Positions 54,845 through 64,000 of a stretch of DNA of 64,000 nucleotides are shown here, in pieces. Position 1 is the first letter of the stretch; each line of letters opens with the position of its first letter. This DNA is from Nicotiana tabacum (lineage: Eukaryota > Streptophyta > Magnoliopsida > Solanales > Solanaceae), in NCBI RefSeq assembly GCF_000715075.1, contig NC_134101.1, positions 196,436,103 through 196,500,102 of the forward strand, in the 5' to 3' direction. The position numbers and the translations under genes are program-made. Under the pieces are notes generated by a model. It did not search any database. It was not told the origin of the DNA and was given only the letters and a program-made list of their open reading frames with translations.

Positions 54845-55680
54845 TGGGGTGTCTTCCTTTAGTAAATGACTTTACCTCTCTTCAATCTCTTCCAATCCTC
54901 ATCTCTTTCATCAATCACCTATTTCTTCGGCCTCTTTAAATGTTGTAAAATACCAAGCTCTAGCCAGAAACACTACATCCCTGTTCACCAGCATTCCTTG
55001 CCTTACAACCATGGCCAAAACTTCCAAGATGGTCCCTAAAAAGATAAGGCATCATCTTCCTCCGCCTCCCGGCCAACCAATCCGGTGGTGCCATCGACAT
55101 TAGAAGAGATCACCCATGGTGATTGCATTATCAAGAAGGACTTCGATATCAAGAATCCTCCAGACGTCGAGGGCTGATGTGACCACGTGTCACGATATAT
55201 TAGCCTGATAACCAAGCATCTCATCAATGATGTAAGGAGGGATTGTCGATGGGGGATGAGGTCAAGATTCAGATCCCGAAGCCTGACGAAAGCATAACTA
55301 CCCACAAGGAGGGGTTTTTGAGTGTTTACACTTACCTCTTCACACTGGGCCCCCTCGATCCAGTGGTGATCGACTTCTGCAAGACATACGAGGTCACCCT
55401 CGGCCAAATCCACCCTTCGTTATGGCATATCATAGTCATGTTGCGGTACTTCTCTGAGAAGGCCAAGGGTTTAGACTTCACCCTCAACCACCTAGTTCAG
55501 TTGTATCGGCCCAGTTATTCCGAGGGCTTATCAAGCTACAACGTTGAACCATGAAGACCTTCTTTTCCAACACTAATGAAAACAAATATCGAGGTTACAT
55601 GAGCCGATTTGTTAGAGTCAAGACTTCGGACATCATCCCCGAGGAAAAAATGTCGTTTCCGGGGAGGTGGAATTTTAACC

Positions 55681-55759
55681 GTAAGTGGAGTCCGCATTTT
55701 CCTTTGTATCTATTCTTGTTTTTTTATTTTTCATAGCTTACTTAGCTTTCTTTTGGTAG
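55681..55759 (+). other. Intron 1 of antisense gene (79 bp)
   Basis: Donor GTAAGT at 55681 and acceptor TTTTGGTAG ending at 55759, T-rich inside. Splicing makes a Pro codon after WNFN and joins AWAPLAVPVLKDW in frame, as in related proteins. Confidence 0.8.
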
Positions 55760-56527
55760 CTGACGCTTGGGCGCCTTTGGCGGTGCCCGTCCTCAAGGAT
55801 TGGTCAAAAAACTAGCTACCACATCCTCTTATGACAAGCGTAAGTGGCGTGAATTGGTGAAGGGCCAATGGGAGGCCAAGAACCACGGTGTTGGAGATGC
55901 GTCCGAGATGAGGCCGGCCCCGCCGGGGAAACAACCAAGCCTTCAAATCCAATTCCCGAGAAGGATAATAAAAGAAATAGGGTCTTGAATCCTGAAGACT
56001 CTCGAGACAAGAAAACCTCCACTCGAAGGCTGCGAAAAAGGTTTGCTCAAATGGGAACAGACTCAGCCCATAACTCCCTGGATGGTGAGGAAAATGATAA
56101 GGGAGAACCGGTGCTGGTGTCTCGAACTAAGAAGCCAGTCGAGGCTGCCAAGCCTTTCGAACTAGAAAATCTACCTTGTGGTGAGGATGCCCGAAGGGAT
56201 GAGATGAGCAAGGCCCCCATATCTCCGGAGGTTGAAATTGTCCCTACGACTTCAACAACTATACCATAGGGGGTAGATGCTGAGGCCCCCAAGGTTAATG
56301 AGAATGCCCCGAATAAAGACCTCGGGGCTGCGACAATAGGTCATTCCCTTTCATTGCCAACTTATTCTGGGAAGGCAATCGAGGAAGCCAACACTTTGCA
56401 TATGCCCGACCCAAGTAAGGTCATCAGGGATGATGCTTTCTAGAACTACTATGCTGGAGTTGAGGATGTCGATGACTTCAATGATGCATCCTCCATTTTT
56501 AAAGAGGCCCAACGTCTCTTTTCCCGG

Positions 56528-56607
56528 GTAAGGACATGTCCTATCTATTGCAAGTTTTTCTCCCTTTGTCTTCCTCTTCTACTGATGCATTTTTATTTCA
56601 CGTATAG
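56528..56607 (+). other. Intron 2 of antisense gene (80 bp)
   Basis: Donor GTAAGG at 56528, acceptor CACGTATAG ending at 56607. It joins AQRLFSR to SIAKFKAK in frame. Confidence 0.75.
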
Positions 56608-56778
56608 TCTATTGCAAAGTTCAAGGCCAAGCTAAAACAATATGAGGTTAAGCTCAAGAGAGTCTCGGGCAAAGAGAAGGCCTTAAGTCTCCTTTGTAGT
56701 CAGAAGGAAGATGAGCTTAAGGGTCTCCGAACTGCTTTGGCCAAAGCTCAAAAGAGCGAGTCTGAGCTGGACGAGCAG

Positions 56779-56847
56779 GTAACTTTGATTTTAACAGAGT
56801 TTGGCATTCTTGGCCCTACTTTGGAGGCTAATACTTCGATTTCTTAG
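56779..56847 (+). other. Intron 3 of antisense gene (69 bp)
   Basis: Donor GTAACT at 56779, acceptor GATTTCTTAG ending at 56847. It joins SELDEQ to LQQKLDMIG in frame and removes a stop. Confidence 0.75.
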
Positions 56848-57849
56848 CTGCAGCAAAAACTGGACATGATTGGGCATCTCCGGGGCGAGGTGAATCAAGT
56901 TCGGGCTGATTACCACCAGTGGAGGGAGAACATGGATCGACTTGCTGCCAAAAAGGAAGATGTTAAGGCTCAACTGACCTCAGCTGAAGCTCAGCTCCGT
57001 AGTGCTGAAGCGAAAGACTGGGCTCAGGCCAGGGAAATTGAGGGACTGGGTGCCGAACTTGCTAAAGCCCGGACTGAAGCTGTAAATGATAAGGCTAAGG
57101 CTGCACAAGCCAAAACCGAAGCTGAGAAGATGAAGGTTGTGGCCGATAAATCCATTGCTATATACAAGAGAGAAGTTGTGGCCGTTCAAGCTGAGTTGAA
57201 AACGGCCTCCAACCAGGCAAAACGAAGTAATGAATTGGCTAAGTTTTAGGCCCAGAGGGAGACCCTCGAGGAAATCCGTGCTCGAGGGTTTGATCTTGCC
57301 GAAGAGATAGTTGAAGAACAGGCATGGGAAACCAATGCTAGGTTTCTTGTCTCCTCTGATGACGAGGACACGGTGAGTGGATTCGGGGACGATGACAGTG
57401 AAGAAGATGCTCCTAAAGGGGAAGAGGCTCCAGAATCGGAGATGAATATGGCACTCCCGAGGACGTGGCCCCAAAAATAGATTAGGTTTCTATTTTTGTA
57501 TAAGGGTCCTTCGTTGTAATATGCTTTGTACATTTACTGGATGAATATAAAGTAGCTTTTTACTTTGTTCTTGATTTGTGCTGACTTTTTATTTTGCCTC
57601 CATTCATGAAAATTTCCAATGATTCACATGTTAAGTTTGAGTATTGGTTTAGACTTGTAATAAGCCCTCAGACTTCTATTGCCCAAGGTCGTACCCCTTA
57701 GGGTTTTAGATGATCCCCGAGCCAAGCTTAAAGTCAAACTAATGTGAGCTTGGGGGCTTTGGGTCCGAGTTAAACGAGAACAAGGTCTCAGACTCTCATA
57801 GGTCTTTGACCCTATATTTCTTTCTTTTTAAGTTGGCCCTTAGGCTCTA

Positions 57850-57962
57850 GTATATCGGCCCTTAGGCTTTTTTAAGTTGGCCCTTAGGCCTTTTAGGTTG
57901 GCCCTTGGGCTCTTTTAGGTTGGCCCTTGGGCTCTTTTAGGTTGGCCCTTAGGCTCTTTAAA
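57850..57962. repeat. 22-bp tandem array GGTTGGCCCTTGGGCTCTTT
   Basis: AGGTTGGCCCTTGGGCTC recurs at 57895, 57917 and 57939, with degenerate copies from about 57835. Clean 22-bp period. Confidence 0.9.
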
Positions 57963-58164
57963 TTGGGCTGTTTTGACCTCTAAAAATGGCTATATATTTT
58001 CCCTAACTTTGGCTAAAAGACTTAATGAAATTTTAGTTATGCCTTAGCATGTATTTTTGTACCCGTTGGGTTTTTCGAAGGCTCGACGTATCGGAACCTT
58101 ACTAGTCATTTTGTTTGCGTGGACATAATCGAATGCCTCTTAAGGGTTTTCCAAAGGCTGGTGT

Positions 58165-58275
58165 TATCGAAGCCCTTGGATTGTTCGAGGGCTGATTTAT
58201 CGAAGCCCTTAGATTGTTCGAGGGATGATTAATCGAAGCCCTTGGGTTTTTCGCGGGCCGAATTTATCGAGGCCC
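58165..58275. repeat. 33-bp tandem array ATCGAAGCCCTTGGATTGTT
   Basis: ATCGAAGCCCTT starts at 58167, 58200 and 58233, each followed by G(A/G)TTGTTCGAGGG; a fourth decayed unit follows. Confidence 0.9.
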
Positions 58276-59008
58276 CTTATATTTTTCTTTTGTCGGGGGT
58301 AGCCTAATTTAACCGGGTTTTCAATGTTTTAAGGCCTTTAGTTTTATAGAGAGAATCGGACGTCTCCGAATCGCATTATTTTAGCTGTAGCCTTTGTGTG
58401 ATCGTAGTCTTTAGTATGGCCGTAGCCTTCAGGTTTGTCACTTAGACTTGTTTCCCGATAACTTTCCAAACTTGTTAGAAAAGTTCGTCCCCGAGTGAGT
58501 TGGCCTTGGCCTTCATTTCAAGGGGGTTCCTTTTTGAGGTCTTATGATGCCTCTTTGAGGTCTTATATTGACTGTTAATGACAGTCCCTGAGTATTTCGG
58601 GGTGCTTTGGCCTTTGAGCCGCTTCCCGTAGGATTGTAAGTATAGAGCTAGTATGAGATACAAAGTGTTTATTGATATAACCAGAATGATTCTTCAAATA
58701 GTTAATATATGCGTACATGTTTTGCCATCGGGGCTTGATTATTCTATATGGACACGGTTCATTTGACTTTTGGCCTATTAAAAAGTTCTCATGCCGAGGC
58801 CCTTTTAGGCGCAAAATATCTTTCTCAAAGCTATAACCTCCGTGGGTGATGCCGCCCAGTTATTCGAGGTTGAATGAAAAGAAGCCTTGAATACTTGTTG
58901 AGTGACCCTCAGGTAGCATATATGTGTTGCCTCGTTAAAAACCTCGCCGGTAAAACCCATTTGGGATAACACCCGATCTAAGGAAAAAAGAGTGCAACGC
59001 ATGCTCCC

Positions 59009-60030
59009 AAAGTTTTCGAGCTCAGTAGTAATATCGCTTGGGCATTGATATATTCCAATTATTTGGTAGTAGCTCGCCTTCCATTGTGCTGAGTTTGTAG
59101 GATCCTTTCCTTATGACTCCGAGGACACGATACGGTCCATCCCAATTGGGACCTAGCTTCCCTTTGTTTGGGTCTCGAGTTTTAAGGGTGACTTTCCTCA
59201 TAACTAAGTCCCTGACTTTGAAATGTCAAAGGTTTGTCCTTCTGTTGTAATACCTTTCAATTCTTTGTTTTTGTGCAGCCATTCAAATTAATGCGGCCTC
59301 ATGTTTTTCATCTAGTAGCTCGAGATAAATGTTCATTGCTTCGTGATTTGAGCCTTCGGTGGCATACTAAGACCTTGCGCTAGGCTCCCCGACTTCGACT
59401 AGGATTAAAGCTTTGGACCCATATACCCAAGAAAATGGGGTCTCCCCCGTGCTTTACTTCGATGTTGTCCGATATGCCCATAATACCTCGGGTAACATTT
59501 CTCTTCATTTCCCCTTTGCATCATCTAGCCTTTTCTTCAAGTTTCGAATAATGGTTTTATTGGTGGACTCAGCCTGCCCATTTGCACTCAGGTGGTAAGG
59601 TGCTGATAGGATCCTTTTGATTTTATGATCCTCGAGGAATTTTGTCACTTTACTGCCGATGAACTGTTTTCTATTGTCACATGTTACTTTGGCAGGTATC
59701 CCAAACCGACATATGATGTGGTCCCATATGAAATCGATGACTTTGTTTTCTCTTACCTTCTCGAAGGCCTGCGCTTCAACCCATTTTGAGAATTAGTCAG
59801 TCATAAACAAAATGAATCTAGCTTTACCTGGTGCCATTGCTAAGGGGCTGATGATGTCCATCCCCCATTTCATGAATGGCAACAAGGACAGAACCGAGTG
59901 GAGTTGTTCACCAGGTTGATGAATTACTGGGAAAAATCTCTAGCATTTATCATACTTCCGAACGAACTCCTTCGTATCTTTTCCCATGTTATCCCAATAA
60001 TATCCTGCTTTGATCACCTTGCGAACCAAA
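59009..60030 (-). pseudogene. Element E integrase
   Basis: WGMDIISPLAMAPGKARFIL and the first catalytic region LFMTD are followed by a stop where FSKWVEAQAF should continue; then IPAKVTCDNRKQFIGSKV (second Asp), LSANGQAESTNKTI (Glu) and LDDAKGKWREMLPEVLWAYR. The C-terminal part (KLGPNWDGPYRVLG) goes down to ~59100. All three acidic residues are readable, but at least four stops break the frame. This is the Tat type without a chromodomain. Confidence 0.85.
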
Positions 60031-60646
60031 GAGTCTACACTAGAATGGTTCCTGCAGGAGCCCTCGTGGATTTCCTGTAGCACATAGTTTGTATCCCCGG
60101 GTCCCAACCATACTGCCAGTGGTCCATTGAAGGTTCTTCTGTATAACGTTCCATTTTCATCGAGCGAAAATTGAGTCGCTTTGGCTTGGAGTGTTCTTGA
60201 CTTCTTTGGGTCTGTGGGGAGCTTCCCATGCTTTAAATAATCGATGTACTTATTCCTCCAATCCCACGTTCAGCTTGTTGAGTTAATCTCTGCATGGCCT
60301 TTTTCGACACCGACTTAGATAGTTTGATGACAGTCCCCGGTACGATATCTTCTTCTTCAACTGGTGAACCCAAGTTTGCAAGTGCATCGGCCTCGCTATT
60401 CTGTTCTCGGGGTACATAATCTAGCGTCCACTCCTTGAAGTGGTGCAACATCACTTGGAGTTTGTCCAAGTACCTCTGCATTCGGTCATCTTGAACCTCG
60501 AAGCTCCCATTTACTTGACTTACTACCAAAAGAGAGTCACACTTTGCCTCGATAACCTCTACCTCGAGGCCCTTGGCTAGTTCAAGACCTACAATCATGG
60601 ACTCATACTAGGCTTTATTGTTAGTCAATTTAGGAGTTTTAATAGA
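60031..60646 (-). pseudogene. Element E second RNase H, main part
   Basis: MIVGLELAKGLEVEVIEAKC (with D of CDSLLVVSQV) and REQNSEADALANLGSP carry the later catalytic acids in an open 121-codon frame (60598-60233). The preceding NNKA-stop-YES motif has a TAG at 60609-60611 where the catalytic Glu region begins (GAG expected one codon on). The linker to integrase has further stops. Confidence 0.8.
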
Positions 60647-61376
60647 TTACCTGATGACAACGCCCGTGGGTGGTTTTAAAATAATGTTGAGCCCGAACCT
60701 TTTTACATTCGAGGCACCATCTATGAAAAGGGTCCACACCCCCGATAACGTACCCATTTTTAGCAAAATTTCCTTTTCTACTTTGGGTACGAGGGAAGGC
60801 GTGAAATCGGCCACGAAGTTTGCCAAAATTTGAGACTTGATAGTCGTTCGAGGCTGATATTTAATATCATACCCTCCAAGGTCGATGGCCCATTTGGCCA
60901 ATCTGCCCGATAATTCGGGCTTATGCAAAATATTTCGAAGTGGGTATGTAGTCAACACACATATAGGATGGCTTTGAAAATATGGTTTTAATTTCCTAGA
61001 TGCACTTATTAATGCAAGAGCTAACTTTTCCAAATGTGGGTACCTGATTTCAGTATCACCAAGGGTCCGACTCACATAATAGACAGAAAATTGCGTACCC
61101 TGCTCTTCTCGAACCAACACGCCACTTATCGCCACCTCAGACACGACCAAGTACAAGTAGAGTGTTTCATCCTCCTTTGGAGTATAGAGTAGGGGTGGGC
61201 TCGAGAGATACCGTTTTAATCTTCCAAGGCTTGTTGGCACTCTGGAGTCCATGTGAAGTTGTTCTTCTTCTTGAGTAGAGAGAAGAAAGGATGGCTCTGA
61301 TCTGATGACCTCGAGATAAATCGGCCTCGGGAAGTTATCTGTCCGGTTAGCCGTTGTACGACTTTCACATTGTTCA
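60647..61376 (-). pseudogene. Element E first RNase H and start of second
   Basis: PPLLYTPKEDETLYLYLVVS, VREEQGTQFSVYYVSRTL and RYPHLEKLALALISASRKLK form the RT-linked RNase H. KPELSGRLAKWAIDLGGYDI links to the second RNase H, which begins VWTLFIDGASNVK with its first Asp. Open from about 61230 to 60647. Confidence 0.85.
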
Positions 61377-62050
61377 CTATGGTGATTTCTCGATGGCTTT
61401 GATTTTATCGAGGTTGATCTCGATACCTCTGTTTGACACCATGAAACCCAAAAACTTGCCCGAGTCGACTCCAAAAGTGCATTTTTTGGGGTTTAGCTTC
61501 ATGTTGTACTTTCTTAGGATGTCGAACGTTACCTGCAAATGGATCAAATGGTCCTCTATATGCAGGGACTTAACTAGAATGCCATAAATATAAACTTCCA
61601 TGGACCTACCTATTTAATGTTTGAACATCATATTAACTAGGCTTTGATATGTGGCTCATGCGTTCTTTAGCCTGAATGGCATTATATTATAGCAATATGT
61701 AATATACTTCGTGATGAACAAAGTCTTTTCTTGGTCCTCTAGGTTCATTTGAATCTGATTGTACCTAGAGTAGGCATCGATATAGGTAAGGATCTCGTGG
61801 CCAGCCGTAGCATTGATCAATCGATCGATGTTGGGCAGTGGGAAAGAATTTTTAGGACATGCTTTGTTCAAATACTTGTAGTCTACACACATTCTAAGTT
61901 TATTCCCCTTTTTAGGTACTACCACTGCGTTAGCTAGCCATTCGGGATATTTTACTTCCCTAATGGATCCTATCTTGAGAAGTTTGGATACCACTTCTTC
62001 GATGAATGCATGTTTTACCTCGGACTGAGGTCTCCTTTTCTAATTCACCG
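61377..62050 (-). pseudogene. Element E reverse transcriptase, catalytic box lost
   Basis: VPKKGNKLRMCVDYKYLNKA, LTYIDAYSRYNQIQM and YNIMPFRLKNA are followed by a stop near 61656. The catalytic motif, normally YVDD, reads VYIYGILVKS at 61577-61606, so both aspartates are gone. FGVDSGKFLGFMVSNRGIEI completes the thumb. The enzyme cannot be active. Confidence 0.88.
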
Positions 62051-62985
62051 ATTTAAACCTGGGATCAACACTTAGTCGATAGGTAGTTATCTCTGGTGGG
62101 ATTCCTGTCATGTCTAAATGGGACCAAGAGAAGCAATCAATATTATCGATGAGAAATTGAATGAGTTTTTCCTGAGTTCAGGTGTTAACCCCGTCCCCAG
62201 GTATACCTTTTGTTTCGGAAGATGGTCGATCAATATGACCTATTCGAGCTCTTCAATCATGGATTTTGTTGCGTCTGATTCTTTAGGGCGATGAAAGTTC
62301 AAGGGGTGAGGAAATATTCTTCTTCGTTCTCGGCCACCAGTTCATCGGACATTTGTCCCTCGGGCTCAACCGAGGGCACGAGCTGTGATTTCTATTTAGT
62401 CACCTATTCGTCCTTCGATTTTTTCGATATGGATGAAGTTGACACCGGTGCTGAGTCGTTCACTACAAACATCTCATTGGCTGCATGCTTCTCTCCATAT
62501 ATTGTTTTCAAGCCATCCTTCGTCGGGAACTTCATCATTAGGTGGAGGGTCGATGGTACCGCTCTCATGCTATGGATCCATGGCCTTCCGAGCAAAACAT
62601 TATATCTCATGTCACCTTCGATGACATGAAATTTGGTGTCTTGTATGGTTCCGGCCACATTGATTGGGAGGATAATTTCTCCCTTCGTTGTTTGACTTGC
62701 CATGTTAAAGCCATTCAAGACCCGAGATGCCAGTATGATTTGATAGAGCAACCCGAGCTGCTCCACGACCCTGGACCTGATTATATTCGTCAAACTACCT
62801 GGATCCATGAGAACACGTTTAACTTGAACTTTATTTAAAAGGATAGAAATTACCAGTGCATCATTGTGAGGTTGATATAAAGCCTCGATGTCTTCCTAGC
62901 TGAATGTGAGGGTGTCCTCGGGCAAGTAATCCCGAGTCCGCTTTTCCCTTGTGATGGATATTTTTGTGCGTTTGAATATTGCTCC
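62051..62985 (-). pseudogene. Element E protease and flanking linkers
   Basis: From the codon at 62808 the frame reads MDPGSLTNIIRSRVVEQLGL (D-P-G-S half-site) and YNVLLGRPWIHSMRAVPSTL, then a Ser/Lys-rich linker ending at 62404. Upstream and downstream linkers have stops. Confidence 0.82.
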
Positions 62986-63201
62986 CTACGGGATGTTAAC
63001 TCCAGCGATGATCATCTGAATGACATGTTGGGGATCTTCTGGTTTACTCTTCCTGCCTGCATCCCTCTCCCTGAAGTGATTCTTGGCCCGATCATTTAGG
63101 AATTCTCGAAGGTGGCCCTCATTGAATAACCTAGCAACTTCCTCCCTTAGCTGTCTGTAGTCCTCCGTTCTGTGACCATGTGTGCCATGATACTTGCACA
63201 T
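62986..63201 (-). pseudogene. Element E gag C-terminus
   Basis: CKYHGTHGHRTEDYRQLREE is the Tat-type knuckle (C-x2-H-x4-H form; the last Cys is Tyr here), followed by HLREFLNDRAKNHFRERDAG and PQHVIQMIIAGVNIP. Cut at 63201 by the LTR of F. Confidence 0.85.
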
Positions 63202-64000
63202 TGTTGATACCCAATTTTTCCCATAATATTTTCAAAAACTATGCTTTGGCATCGATTAGCATTTTTATACAATTTCTACACTTTAAAAATATTTTAACTA
63301 AGTTTTCCCAGCATTCTATTTATAAAACAATCATTGATTGCATCACAAATAGTTTTATAATAATTTTTAATTTTATTATTTGCATTTGTACTAAGTTTCA
63401 ATTATTGCACAAATAGCTACATTTGTATTTGTAGGATATAGTTGCAATTACTTTGTAACTATAGCCCGTGCATGTATTATTCCATCATTTTACCAGAAAA
63501 TAGCCTTTTATATTTTTAAAATATTAAGTAATTATTTAATATTTCCAGGCATGAAAATTATTTTTTACGACCTATTAATTATTTTTAATTTTTTTATCAA
63601 TTAAAGAACAATTTAACAAATAGCCCTTTTCTATCCTGGACCTAGCCTAATTAACTAGCCCAATTTTAACCCCTTATAAACTAGCCCAGAAACCCCAGGC
63701 CCAATACCCACATGCCCAACCCAATATCCGGGCAAATCCTGGCCGTTGATCATTGTGATCAACAGTCCAGATTCCCCCTTAACTAAAATAAACCAGCCTA
63801 TACCCCCCAAACCCTAATCATTTTAACACCCCTCCCCGCCGTCATCTGTTCCTCTCCTCTCTAGAGTGCTCTCAAAACCTAACCCTAATTCACCCTCATC
63901 GTCACTCATTTGTTGCCATTCATGGTGGTCTCTCACCACCATCAGACCTATAATGGCCTCTCCTATGCTGGTATCACCATCTCTAAGGTCCTCGAGGGAC
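63202..64000 (+). repeat. Start of an LTR of a further retrotransposon (F), Tat-like
   Basis: TGTTGATACCCAATTTTTCC begins abruptly inside the gag knuckle of element E. The first ~400 bases are AT-rich U3-like sequence; after ~63630 it becomes C-rich with CCCAGGCCCAAT, AAACCCTAA and CTCTCCTCTCTAGAG, the style of a transcribed Tat R region. The LTR runs off the window. CACAT at 63197-63201 is the candidate TSD. Confidence 0.7.

Larger units (their letters stand above)
53970..54900 (-). repeat. 3' LTR region of element E, inner end unresolved
   Basis: TGTTTACCTCGAAAAATGTG starts the LTR against element D. A minus-strand TATA box lies at 54292-54304. I could not find a convincing CA end and PPT; the end is somewhere between 54310 and about 54900, as the antisense gene begins at 55011. 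Confidence 0.55.
55011..57485 (+). pseudogene. Antisense gene of element E (Transposase_28 / gypsy-type transposon family), 4 exons
   Basis: The ATG at 55011 (MAKTSKMVPKK) is followed by a frameshift at about 55040. The conserved core reads GFLSVYTYLFTLGPLDPVVI, LGQIHPSLWHIIVMLRYF and LDFTLNHLVQLY, then MSFPGRWNFN. Three GT-AG introns (55681-55759, 56528-56607, 56779-56847) keep frame when removed. A basic linker, an acidic region and a long coiled coil (SIAKFKAKLKQYEVKLKRVS; EAQLRSAEAKDWAQAREIEG) follow, ending in an acidic tail (SSDDEDTVSGFGDDDSEEDA). TAGs at 56267, 56447 and 57247 lie where Gln is likely. Function is unknown; the coiled coil suggests assembly or binding to a partner. Confidence 0.8.
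57486..59008 (-). other. Element E non-coding region between the two opposing genes
   Basis: No coding frame is supported. It contains a 22-bp array (57850-57962) and a 33-bp array (58165-58275), and repeated words CCCTTAGG and CGAAGCCC throughout. The 3' ends of the antisense gene and of pol converge on it, so polyadenylation signals are expected; AATATAAAG at 57544 may be one. Confidence 0.55.
53970..63201 (-). mobile_element. Tat/Retand-like element E with antisense gene, 3' part
   Basis: On the minus strand gag, protease, RT, two RNase H domains and integrase run from 63201 down to about 59000. Between integrase and the 3' LTR lies a plus-strand gene (55011-57485) of the Transposase_28 (putative gypsy-type transposon) family. 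An antisense gene near the 3' end is known from Retand and Grande in the Tat lineage. The left edge TGTTTACCTCG at 53970 splits element D; flanking GTAGG is the candidate TSD. F interrupts gag at 63201/63202. All pol frames are broken. Confidence 0.85.

Noticed and set aside
56980..57533. Minus-strand frames opposite the coiled-coil exon of the antisense gene
   Set aside because: They are mirror images of the heptad-rich plus-strand frame; no domain, and the plus strand has introns and family motifs.

Overview
The window is a stretch of plant nuclear heterochromatin made almost wholly of nested and decayed LTR retrotransposons. The families point to Solanaceae, probably Nicotiana or a close relative: Tat/Ogre elements with an extra ORF before gag, Tekay/Del chromoviruses with family-specific LTR arrays, and a short-LTR copia. 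The genus is a judgement from sequence style, not a search. I found no convincing host gene, tRNA, rRNA or CRISPR array, and no bacterial feature.

Layout. (1) 1-13851, minus strand: the 5' part of a giant Tat/Ogre element. In its own order it has a 4.5 kb LTR, a tRNA-type PBS, an intact ORF1 of about 690 codons, gag, protease, a G-patch segment, a 185-bp intron, RT, RNase H and a second (archaeal-type) RNase H; integrase lies beyond base 1. (2) 13852-18251, plus strand: the 3' end of another Tat element (47-bp minisatellite, PPT, 2.6 kb LTR), itself inserted in a Tekay-like LTR whose tail is 18252-19417. (3) 19418-20817: AT-rich flank with a long (TTA)n tract. (4) 20818-37913: a decayed Ty1/copia element split by a gypsy solo LTR (23530-26558, TSD ATCGA) and by a structurally complete Tekay/Del element called A here (26780-37235, TSD ATTAT). 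(5) 37914-47831, minus: two more degraded Tekay-type elements (B and C) that share one central LTR; C is an internal-deletion derivative. (6) 47832-49709: unassigned AT-rich DNA. (7) 49710-53969, minus: a short-LTR chromovirus (Reina-like, D), cut by (8) 53970-63201, a Tat/Retand-like element (E, pol on minus) carrying an antisense, three-intron gene on the plus strand, which is cut by (9) the start of an LTR (F) at 63202.

Working relationships. In each autonomous design the LTR supplies promoter and ends, PBS and PPT prime reverse transcription, gag makes the particle, and PR/RT/RNase H/integrase copy and insert the element. Here nearly all gag-pol frames are broken. Many breaks are single in-frame stops at positions where glutamine (CAG) is expected, which fits cytosine-methylation decay of silenced copies. 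The main exception is ORF1 of the Ogre element, which has no internal stop.

Limits: boundaries were placed by eye from TG/CA ends, TSDs, PBS/PPT and translated motifs. LTR ages and exact clade names need alignment.
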